Positions 5,130-11,233 of a stretch of 13,811 bases of DNA are shown one piece after another. A program made the translations under genes and the position numbers. The stretch lies in NCBI GenBank assembly GCA_902492185.1, contig CABUKY010000032.1:1-13811 (forward strand). Direction: 5' to 3'. The notes beneath the pieces were generated by a model. The model did no database searches. It was not told where the DNA came from and worked only from the letters and a program-made list of their open reading frames with translations. The stretch is from an uncultured Collinsella sp. GTDB lineage: Bacteria > Actinomycetota > Coriobacteriia > Coriobacteriales > Coriobacteriaceae. Position 1 is the first letter of the stretch. Every line of letters begins with the position of its first letter.

Positions 5130-6479
5130 GTGGCTAAGAAATCTACGGCTATCGATGTAACGCAAGGTGTTATTTGGCAGCAATTGCTGTCGCTGTGCGT
5201 CCCCATCTTCTTTAGCTCGTTTTTTCAGCAGGCCTACACGCTTATCGGTACCTATATCGTCGGCCAGTTTGGCGGCAAGCTCGCATTGGGCGGCATCCAG
5301 GCCACGATGGTCCTCACCGAGCTCTGCATTGGCTTTTGCGTTGGCGTCGGCGCCGGCTGCGCGGTCATTACCGGTCAGTATTTTGGCCAGCGCGATGATG
5401 AGCGACTGAGCCTTTCGGTCCATACGGCCATGACGCTCGCGCTGGTGGGCGGTATCGTTTTCTCGATTCTTGGCATAGTGTTCGTTGAGCCCATGCTGGT
5501 GCTTATGAACACGCCGCATGAACTATTGGCCGAGGGCGTGGCCTATGCTCGTTGCTATTTTGCCGCCATGGTTGCGGCGCTGCTGCTCAATATGGGAACG
5601 GCGCTGCTGCGCGCCGTGGGCGACACGCGCGGGCCTGCTGTGATCATCGCTTCCGGCTGCCTTGTTAATGCGGTGCTGGATGTCATCTTCGTTGCCGTGC
5701 TTCATATGGAGGCTCTGGGCTGCGGCATCGCGGTGGCGCTGACCATTTGCTCCAACGCCACGATGATCGTGATTCGTATGATGCACGCACCGGGTGCGTG
5801 GCGGCTTTCACTGTCCAAACTCGGCATTGATCCTGGCATTTGTAAGAGCATGATCTCGTGTGGTCTGCCGCTTGGTTTTCAGTCTGCTGCGTATTCGATT
5901 TCCAACGTTTTGATTCAGGTGTCGGTCAACTCGTTTGGCGCCGATGTCACCACGGCGTGGGGTCTTTCGGGCCGCTTAGATGGCATTGTCTGGATGGTTA
6001 CCGAGGCGCTTGGCGTGTCGATCACCACGTTCTCGGCACAGAACTTTGGCGCGCGCAACTACGAGCGCATGCGCAAGGGCTACCATACGTCGCTCGTGCT
6101 GTCGTTTATGCTCATTGGTGGCCTGTCAGCCGTGCTGTTGGTGTTCTCAGGTCCGTTGTCGCGTCTGTTTGTCGACGATGCTTCGATTTCGGCGTACACC
6201 ACGACCATCCTCCATTTCATTGCGCCGTTCTATGCGATTTTCTCGATTATCGAGAACGCCTCGGGTTCCATCCGCGGCGCCGGCGTGAGTCTGCAGCCTA
6301 TGATGCTCACCATCTTTGGCACCGTCGTACTCAGAGTGATTTGGGTGTTTGCGATCATGCCCTTCGATCCGTCGCTCGAGCATCTACTGCTGGTCTACCC
6401 CGTAACCTGGCTCATCACCGCAACCATGTTCACCATCTACCACCACAGCGGCAACTGGCTAGGCCGCGCCACCGCCTAG
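5130..6479 (+). CDS. MATE-family multidrug/cation efflux transporter
   Basis: Inner-membrane antiporter that exports drugs or other cationic or aromatic compounds using a Na+ or H+ gradient; the substrate is unknown. The 449-residue length is typical of the family. The sequence shows two homologous halves of hydrophobic segments, consistent with twelve helices. The first half has Q-Q-A-Y-T-L-I-G-T-Y-I-V-G-Q-F-G-G, the usual MATE N-terminal signature. Basic loops such as N-Y-E-R-M-R-K-G-Y-H follow the start of the second half, near 310. GTG 5130 is chosen as start because GGAG at 5121-5124 lies five bases upstream; a TTG at 5097 would only add a non-conserved lead. No regulator is next to it. 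An inverted repeat follows its stop, and the next gene is convergent. Confidence 0.9.
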   Translation: MAKKSTAIDVTQGVIWQQLLSLCVPIFFSSFFQQAYTLIGTYIVGQFGGKLALGGIQATMVLTELCIGFCVGVGAGCAVITGQYFGQRDDERLSLSVHTAMTLALVGGIVFSILGIVFVEPMLVLMNTPHELLAEGVAYARCYFAAMVAALLLNMGTALLRAVGDTRGPAVIIASGCLVNAVLDVIFVAVLHMEALGCGIAVALTICSNATMIVIRMMHAPGAWRLSLSKLGIDPGICKSMISCGLPLGFQSAAYSISNVLIQVSVNSFGADVTTAWGLSGRLDGIVWMVTEALGVSITTFSAQNFGARNYERMRKGYHTSLVLSFMLIGGLSAVLLVFSGPLSRLFVDDASISAYTTTILHFIAPFYAIFSIIENASGSIRGAGVSLQPMMLTIFGTVVLRVIWVFAIMPFDPSLEHLLLVYPVTWLITATMFTIYHHSGNWLGRATA

Positions 6480-6502
6480 CTCATCCGTCAGATACCCCTG
6501 AT

Positions 6503-6571
6503 AAGTTGCGGTGAAATAGTTCCTGAAAAGCCCTTGCGGACCGTCAAACAAGTACTATTCCACCGCAACTT
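6503..6571. repeat. Inverted repeat with 18-bp arms and a 33-base centre
   Basis: The left arm (6503-6520) and right arm (6554-6571) are complementary at 17 of 18 positions; the one mismatch is A6514 opposite C6560. The arms read TTGCGGTGAAATAGT and ACTATTCCACCGCAA in their cores. The element lies between the convergent MATE and cobO-like genes, 24 bases after one stop and 38 bases from the other. It may be a bidirectional terminator, although no T-run follows, or a copy of a small dispersed palindromic or MITE-like repeat. The long stem is seen directly; the role is not. Confidence 0.7.
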
Positions 6572-6608
6572 CCTTATGAGCTGTAGGTGTTGGCGGAAAA
6601 CGAATCAA

Positions 6609-7094
6609 TTAGTATTCGATGCCTTGGCGGGCTAGGAGGCCTTCGTCGAAGTAGTGTTTGATGGGACGCATTTCGGTGACTAAGTCCGCGAGGTCGGCCA
6701 ACGGCAGCAGCCCGCGGCCGGTGAGCACGAGTTCCGTGGTGGCGGGCTTTATCGCGATCAGCGCTTCGACATCCTCGCGTGTCACGAAGCCGCGGCGCAT
6801 GGCCTCGCCGAGTTCGTCCAAAATCAGAACGTCGACCTGTGATATCTGCTCGCATGCGAGCTCCATGATCTGTGCGGCGCAAGCCTCGGGCGTGTCGCGG
6901 TCAGCTTGTACGATGCGCAGCCCCAGGCGCGGCGCGGCATCGTGTTCGGCGCAGTGCAGTTTCTTGGCAAAATGCAGCCTAAGAACGTCGAGCCCGTAGC
7001 CCGTCGCGCGCAGCGCGAGCCCCAGCGCAGCCGTCGTCTTGCCCTTGCCGTCGCCTGTATAGATTTGAACCTTGCCGACTTACAGTGATGCCAT
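6609..7094 (-). pseudogene. cobO: Cob(I)yrinic acid a,c-diamide adenosyltransferase (CobO/BtuR type), stop at codon 5
   Basis: The intact enzyme would attach the adenosyl group of ATP to reduced corrinoid to make adenosylcobalamin. Minus strand: ATG at 7094 follows AAAGGA at five bases' spacing and begins M-A-S-L, then TAA at 7080-7082. After it the frame is open to TAA at 6609: V-G-K-V-Q-I-Y, a P-loop T-G-D-G-K-G-K-T-T at codons 13-21, L-R-A-T-G-Y-G, Walker-B-like D-V-L-I-L-D-E-L, and the family ending K-H-Y-F-D-E-G with A-R-Q-G-I-E-Y. Full length would be 161 codons, slightly short for the family. No ATG, GTG or TTG lies in frame between the stop and the ATG at 6866, and a protein from there would lack the P-loop. 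So it is either a fresh pseudogene, a sequence error, or a gene started at an unusual codon. It is divergent from ftsH and has no cobalamin riboswitch that I can see. Confidence 0.82.
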
Positions 7095-7186
7095 CTCTGT
7101 CCTTTCGTGCCCGGCGTCGGTTTATCGCCGTCCGGGTTGGGTATTCTAGAAAGCATTATCAACCCCAGTAGATGGAGTTCAAGCAG

Positions 7187-9079
7187 ATGGAGATGGATGA
7201 CAACAAACGTAGACGGAATATGATTCTCTACGTGCTCATCGCCTTCGTCGTCTACCTCGTGCTCTCGACCGTTCTGTTCCCCAACATCGGTCACACGCAG
7301 CAGATTACGAAGACCGATTACTCGACGTTTGTCAAAGCGCTCGATAAGAAGAGCGTCGACAAGGTCGAGTACAACACGGACGATTACTCGATTTATTACA
7401 CCAAGAAGGGCGAGGACGAGAACATCGCCTACAAGACGACCGGTGTGCCGAATGACGCGGGCTTTACCGATCGCGTGCTTGAGTCTGGCGCTTCGCTGGA
7501 GTCGGTCGTTCCCGATAAAAACTCGGGTTTGATGACCTACTACCTGCTCACACTCATTCTTCCCATGGCGATTTTCTTCCTCATCGGTTGGTGGCTCAAC
7601 CGCCGCATGAAGAAGGCTATGGGCGATGACGGCCCGTCGATGAACTTTGGCGGCGGCGGTTTTGGCGGCGGCGGACTGGGTAAGTCCGGCGCGCGCGTGA
7701 TCGCCTCCAAGGACGTGGGCGTGACCTTTAAGGACGTCGCCGGTCAGGAAGAGGCCAAGGAGTCTCTCAAGGAGGTCGTTGACTTTCTGGAGAAGCCGCA
7801 GCGCTACGAGGAGATCGGCGCCAAGCTGCCGCGCGGTGCTCTCCTTGTTGGCCCTCCGGGTACCGGTAAGACCCTGCTTGCCAAGGCTGTTGCCGGCGAG
7901 GCCGGTGTTCCGTTCTTTAGCATTTCGGGCTCTGAGTTCGTTGAGATGTTTGTCGGTCGCGGCGCTGCTAAGGTTCGTGACCTGTTTAAGCAGGCCAAGG
8001 AAAAGGCACCGTGTATCGTCTTTATCGATGAGATCGATACCATCGGTAAGAAGCGCGATGGCGGCGGCTTTAGCGGCAACGACGAGCGCGAGCAGACGCT
8101 CAATCAGTTGCTGACCGAGATGGATGGCTTCGATAACCACAAGGGTATCGTTGTCCTTGCCGCAACCAACCGCCCCGACAGTCTCGATCCCGCTCTACTG
8201 CGCCCCGGTCGTTTTGACCGCCGCATCCCCGTCGAGCTGCCCGATCTGACCGGCCGCAAGAACATCCTCGAGCTGCATGCTAAGAGCGTGAAGACCGAGC
8301 CGCCGATCGACCTGACCGCGATTGCCCGCGCCACGCCCGGTGCCTCGGGCGCCGACCTGGCCAATATCATCAACGAGGGCGCCCTGCGCGCCGTTCGCGA
8401 GGGTCGCAAGCGTGCAACCCAGGACGACTTCGAGGAGTCGGTGGAGGTCGTCATTGCCGGCCAACAGCGTAAGTCCACGGTGCTGTCCGACCACGAGAAG
8501 CAGGTCGTTTCTTATCACGAGATCGGCCATGCCATCGTTGCCGCTCGCCAGAAGGGCTCTGCGCCGGTCACGAAGATCACCATCGTGCCGCGCACGAGCG
8601 GTGCTCTTGGTTATACCATGCAGGTCGAGGAGGACGAGCGCTTCCTGACGACGCGCCAGGAGGTCTTGGACAAGCTCGCTGTCTATTGCGGTGGCCGCGC
8701 AGCCGAGGAGCTCATCTTTGGAGAGATGACGACCGGCGCCGCCAACGACATCGAGCAGGCCACCAAGCTCGCCCGTAATATGGTGACGCGCTTTGGTATG
8801 TCCGACGAGTTTGGCATGATGGCGCTCGGTACCGTGCAGAACGCGTATCTCAATCAGGACACGTCGCTCACCTGCGCCCCCGGTACGGCCGAGCGCGTGG
8901 ACGCGATTGTCGCCAAGCTGATCGAGGATGCGCACGACCGCGCTTTGCAGATTCTGAAGGAGAACAAGTTTAAGCTCCACGAGCTGGCTCGTTATCTGTA
9001 TAAGAAGGAGACCATCACGGGCGAGGAGTTCATGAACCTCCTCACGCGCGAGAATCCGCTGATGCCCAAGCAGCAGTAA
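7187..9079 (+). CDS. ftsH: ATP-dependent zinc metalloprotease FtsH
   Basis: Membrane-anchored AAA+ protease that extracts and degrades misassembled membrane proteins and some regulators; it works as a hexamer. Counting from ATG 7187 (630 residues): a transmembrane helix at about 13-31, a short extracytoplasmic domain to ~113, and a second helix at ~116-137. A Gly-rich linker G-G-G-G-F-G-G-G-G near 155-163 leads to Walker A GPPGTGKT at 222-229, Walker B V-F-I-D-E-I-D at 278-284 and the second region of homology A-T-N-R-P...R-P-G-R-F-D-R at 325-345. The zinc site is HEIGH at 444-448, with the third ligand Asp521 in A-N-D-I-E-Q-A-T. The start is chosen because GGAG at 7174-7177 is nine bases upstream; in-frame ATGs at 7172 and 7193 are alternatives. 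It is followed at once by a strong terminator, so it is probably monocistronic. A weak -10 (TATTCT, 7142-7147) lies upstream. Confidence 0.96.
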   Translation: MEMDDNKRRRNMILYVLIAFVVYLVLSTVLFPNIGHTQQITKTDYSTFVKALDKKSVDKVEYNTDDYSIYYTKKGEDENIAYKTTGVPNDAGFTDRVLESGASLESVVPDKNSGLMTYYLLTLILPMAIFFLIGWWLNRRMKKAMGDDGPSMNFGGGGFGGGGLGKSGARVIASKDVGVTFKDVAGQEEAKESLKEVVDFLEKPQRYEEIGAKLPRGALLVGPPGTGKTLLAKAVAGEAGVPFFSISGSEFVEMFVGRGAAKVRDLFKQAKEKAPCIVFIDEIDTIGKKRDGGGFSGNDEREQTLNQLLTEMDGFDNHKGIVVLAATNRPDSLDPALLRPGRFDRRIPVELPDLTGRKNILELHAKSVKTEPPIDLTAIARATPGASGADLANIINEGALRAVREGRKRATQDDFEESVEVVIAGQQRKSTVLSDHEKQVVSYHEIGHAIVAARQKGSAPVTKITIVPRTSGALGYTMQVEEDERFLTTRQEVLDKLAVYCGGRAAEELIFGEMTTGAANDIEQATKLARNMVTRFGMSDEFGMMALGTVQNAYLNQDTSLTCAPGTAERVDAIVAKLIEDAHDRALQILKENKFKLHELARYLYKKETITGEEFMNLLTRENPLMPKQQ

Positions 9080-9105
9080 AGCCGCGGCCGAGCCAGTAAA
9101 CGCCG

Positions 9106-9143
9106 ACGCCCCATTTGAGCAGCTTTCTCAAATGGGGCGTTTT
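9106..9143 (+). terminator. Intrinsic terminator after ftsH
   Basis: A perfect 14-bp stem (9106-9119 with 9127-9140) with a seven-base loop ends in TTTT, followed by GCTTG. It lies 26 bases after the ftsH stop and 17 bases before the DUF523 start codon, so that gene either has little leader of its own or depends on read-through. Confidence 0.85.
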
Positions 9144-9160
9144 GCTTGAGAGGGATGGAA

Positions 9161-9616
9161 ATGAAGATCGTGGTGAGCGCCTGCTTGATGGGCGAGAGCT
9201 GCAAGTATAATGGGCTCGACAACTATCATCGCGAGTTGGTCGAGGCCTGCGAGCGTACAGGGACCGAGGTCCTCTTGGTGTGCCCTGAGGTCTTTGGGGG
9301 CCTGCCCACGCCGCGCAAGCCGTCCGAGATTGTGAACGGCGAGGTCTGTACCTGCGAGGGCGTGTCCGTTGACCTGGAATTTCGCCTAGGCGCCCAACGT
9401 GCGCTCGACATGTGCGAGCAGGCGGGTGGGCCGGAAGAGATCGCCGCGTGCATCCTGCAGGACCGTAGTCCCTCGTGCGGCGCGAGCCTCATCTACGACG
9501 GAACATTCAGTGGCACCCTCACGGCGGGCAACGGCGTCTTCGTTGATTTACTGCTCCGCCACGGTTATCGCGTGATCCCGGCTAGCGAGTTCGACCCCAG
9601 CATGCTGGAGCAATAA
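9161..9616 (+). CDS. DUF523 family protein
   Basis: A 151-residue cytoplasmic protein of the DUF523 family, whose biochemical role is not established. The family features are all visible: S-A-C-L-M-G at 6-11, K-Y-N-G near 15-18, V-C-P-E at 40-43, G-G-L-P-T-P-R at 46-52, R-S-P-S-C-G at 102-107, Y-D-G-T-F-S-G at 112-118 and G-N-G-V near 123-126. The conserved Cys residues (8, 41 and 107) suggest a metal or thiol site, which is inference. ATG 9161 is chosen because AGGG at 9151-9154 gives six bases of spacing; the TTG at 9146 and ATG at 9155 fit less well. It sits between the ftsH terminator and a bidirectional terminator, so it looks like an independent unit, but no clear promoter fits in the short gap. 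Confidence 0.88.
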   Translation: MKIVVSACLMGESCKYNGLDNYHRELVEACERTGTEVLLVCPEVFGGLPTPRKPSEIVNGEVCTCEGVSVDLEFRLGAQRALDMCEQAGGPEEIAACILQDRSPSCGASLIYDGTFSGTLTAGNGVFVDLLLRHGYRVIPASEFDPSMLEQ

Positions 9617-9655
9617 AAAACCACCACAAAGGTGCGGCTCCCTTGTGGTGGTTTT
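9617..9655. terminator. Bidirectional terminator between DUF523 and the iron-dependent dehydrogenase
   Basis: AAAACCACCACAA pairs with TTGTGGTGGTTTT, extended by GG/CC after one bulged A, around a loop of eight bases. An A-run before the stem (9614-9620) and a T-run after it give each convergent gene its own U-tract. It begins directly after the DUF523 stop and ends ten bases before the stop of the minus-strand gene. Confidence 0.85.
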
Positions 9656-9664
9656 GGCCTGGGT

Positions 9665-10747
9665 CTAGAGCGTGTGGCCGTAGGCGTTGGCGGCCTTGAT
9701 GGCGGCGGCGAATTTTTCGTCGGTGAAGGGCTCGGGGTTGCCCTGCTTCCACTCGTTGGTGGCGTGCGCGTGCTCGCACAGGGCAGGGATATCGGCCTCG
9801 GAAAGCCCGACCTGCTCAAGCGTCACGGGTAGCCCCATCTGCTTGTTAAAGGCGGCGTAGCGCTCGAGGTTCTCGGTATCGCCCGTATAGGCAAACAGTA
9901 CCAGCACGCCCAGGCTCACGACCTCGCCGTGTAGGCAGGAGCCCTCGCGCGGAATGCTGCAGGTGGCGTTGTAGAACGCGTGCGCTACGCTCGAGTTGTA
10001 GTAGTAATCGTTCTGGTTGGTCAGGTTGGAAACGTAGCCCGTGTTGACTACGATGTCGAGCGCGATCTGTTTGACGGCTTCGGTCGACTGGTTCTGGCGT
10101 ACGTCCTCAAGACCCTGGACGCCGTAGGTAAACAGCGGCTCGGAGCAGGTGTGGGCGAGTGCCAGGCCAAGACCGGCGGTGTGCTCCAAATTACCGGCGC
10201 TCGTGGCGTACTCGACCTCGGGCTGCTTGGACAGGGCATCGCCCACGCCAGCCCAGAAGTACTCCGCCGGAGCCTCGGCGATGATCTTGGGATTGATGAA
10301 GATGTGCGCGGGTCGGTTGGGGTACGAATAGCCCTCGAGCGAGCCGTCGTCGTTGTAGACAACGGCAATGGCGGTCGCGGCCGAGCAGTTGGAGCAGATC
10401 GTCGGCACGGTAAAGACGATCTTCTTGAGCTCGATGGCCGCCGTCTTGACGGTATCGAGCGCCTTGCCGCCGCCACAGGCAATGAGCACGTCGGCTTCCT
10501 GGCAGGCGGGGGAGTTTACGACCTTGGCGATATTGGCCCGCGTGCTGTTGGTGCCATAGACACGCGTCTCTAGAATCTCGACATCGGTACCTTCAAGCGC
10601 CGCCTCGATGCCCGGCAGCGCTGCAGCCAGTGCCCGCTTGCCACCGATGATCGCGACCTTGGTCGCTCCGTACTCGGCCAGCGCGCCGGGCAGTTCGTCA
10701 AAGCAATCTTCGCCGACGGTATAGTCGCTCATTCCAATTGTGCGCAT
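9665..10747 (-). CDS. Iron-containing alcohol dehydrogenase, glycerol dehydrogenase-like
   Basis: NAD(P)-dependent, metal-dependent oxidoreductase of the glycerol dehydrogenase branch. The natural substrate is uncertain and could be glycerol or another polyol or alcohol. The 360-residue product has an N-terminal Rossmann-type half with V-A-I-I-G-G-K near 31-37 and the nucleotide-binding C-G-G-G-K-A-L-D-T-V-K at 91-101, then T-V-P-T at 113-116. The metal ligands are Asp170 (G-V-G-D-A-L-S-K), His256 (S-V-A-H-A-F) and His273 (L-H-G-E), all present. The start ATG 10747 follows AGAAGG with five bases between. The gene stands alone: the convergent neighbour is DUF523, and the divergent one is the ileS leader. 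There is no adjacent dihydroxyacetone kinase to support a glycerol pathway, so the substrate is left open. Confidence 0.9.
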   Translation of the reverse strand: MRTIGMSDYTVGEDCFDELPGALAEYGATKVAIIGGKRALAAALPGIEAALEGTDVEILETRVYGTNSTRANIAKVVNSPACQEADVLIACGGGKALDTVKTAAIELKKIVFTVPTICSNCSAATAIAVVYNDDGSLEGYSYPNRPAHIFINPKIIAEAPAEYFWAGVGDALSKQPEVEYATSAGNLEHTAGLGLALAHTCSEPLFTYGVQGLEDVRQNQSTEAVKQIALDIVVNTGYVSNLTNQNDYYYNSSVAHAFYNATCSIPREGSCLHGEVVSLGVLVLFAYTGDTENLERYAAFNKQMGLPVTLEQVGLSEADIPALCEHAHATNEWKQGNPEPFTDEKFAAAIKAANAYGHTL

Positions 10748-10811
10748 AGGTACCTTCTTTCGTGAGATGGAGTGCTTTCAGGTATTTTGCTCCTAGAGAA
10801 TGCTCGCGACC

Positions 10812-10839
10812 ACGATAAATTTCTAAAATATGAAACCAA
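10812..10839 (-). promoter_or_regulatory. Candidate promoter of the iron-dependent dehydrogenase
   Basis: Minus-strand TTGGTT and TATCGT are 16 bases apart in a locally AT-rich stretch, about 65 bases upstream of the start codon. Both boxes are moderate matches to sigma-70 consensus. Confidence 0.35.
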
Positions 10840-10848
10840 TGTTGAGGG

Positions 10849-10877
10849 TTTTTCGCCGGCGCGGAACGTGCTAGCAT
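10849..10877 (+). promoter_or_regulatory. Candidate promoter of the ileS T-box transcript
   Basis: The extended -10 TGCTAGCAT (TG at 10869-10870, box 10872-10877) lies 17 bases after TTTTTC (10849-10854), a poor -35. The predicted start near 10884 is about ten bases before stem I of the T-box, which supports it. Confidence 0.5.
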
Positions 10878-10892
10878 ACACCGCATGAGCAT

Positions 10893-11190
10893 TGATGGGG
10901 ACGAGTAGTCGGCCGTCCGCATGCTACAGAGAGCGGGGAGCGCTGAGAACCCGTGCATGCGACCGATGAAAATCACCCCGGAGCTGCGGTCCCAACGGAT
11001 GTGCCGCACAGGCACATCTTAGTAGATATCGCCGAGATGGTCGTCGATACAGGCCAGCCGAGTAACGGATGCGAGCGCGCGATTACGCGGGCGAGGGCAT
11101 CTAAGCTGGGTGGTTAAGCGAAGAGCTTTTGCGGGCGTACAGCTCGTTTTGTGGCGCTTCGTCCCAGCTTGTAGGGACGGGCGCTTTTTT
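10893..11190 (+). promoter_or_regulatory. T-box leader of ileS (transcription attenuation, AUC specifier)
   Basis: This leader senses uncharged tRNA-Ile and lets transcription continue into ileS. Stem I is full length: GGGG (10897-10900) pairs with CCCC (10976-10979) below a specifier loop. That loop has AGTA (10904-10907) on one side and GAA followed by ATC (10972-10974), the isoleucine codon, on the other. Above it are TCGG/CCGA, GCATGC (10919-10924 with 10955-10960), an AGAGAG bulge region and CGGG/CCCG with a CTGAGA-containing loop. The antiterminator has AAGCT (11103-11107) and AGCTT (11124-11128) around the bulge GGGTGGT, whose TGGT would pair with the tRNA acceptor end. The terminator follows at 11154-11190. 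The 3' half of the T-box reads TTAAGCG rather than the usual ACCGCG. Bases 10981-11100, with stems II-III, are not resolved here. Confidence 0.9.
11154..11190 (+). terminator. T-box terminator upstream of ileS
   Basis: GCGC and CGTCCC pair with GGGACG and GCGC around an eight-base loop (11166-11173), with a small TT/G irregularity, followed by six T's (11185-11190). CGTCCC...GGGACG before a T-run is the usual T-box terminator form. Confidence 0.88.
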
Positions 11191-11199
11191 GGTGCCCAA

Positions 11200-11215
11200 T
11201 GGGCGTGCGCGCCCA
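11200..11215 (+). other. Small hairpin just before the ileS ribosome binding site
   Basis: TGGGCG, loop TGCG, CGCCCA: six perfect pairs ending six bases before GAAAGGGG. It lies beyond the attenuator, so it may insulate or shape the ribosome binding site. It may also simply reflect high GC. Confidence 0.5.
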
Positions 11216-11233
11216 CGACATGAAAGGGGTACC

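Noticed and set aside
7110..7136. Hairpin-like CGGCG/CGCCG between the cobO-like gene and ftsH
   Set aside because: Only five base pairs with a nine-base loop and no T-run. There is no cobalamin riboswitch consensus around it, so no function is claimed.
6824..8140. 438-codon minus-strand frame opposite ftsH and across the cobO-like gene
   Set aside because: Same shadow effect. It crosses the divergent promoter region and reads the cobO-like gene in the wrong frame.
9080..9105. Short GC-rich spacer after ftsH as a possible small gene or RNA
   Set aside because: Too short, with no start signal and no structure apart from the terminator that follows.
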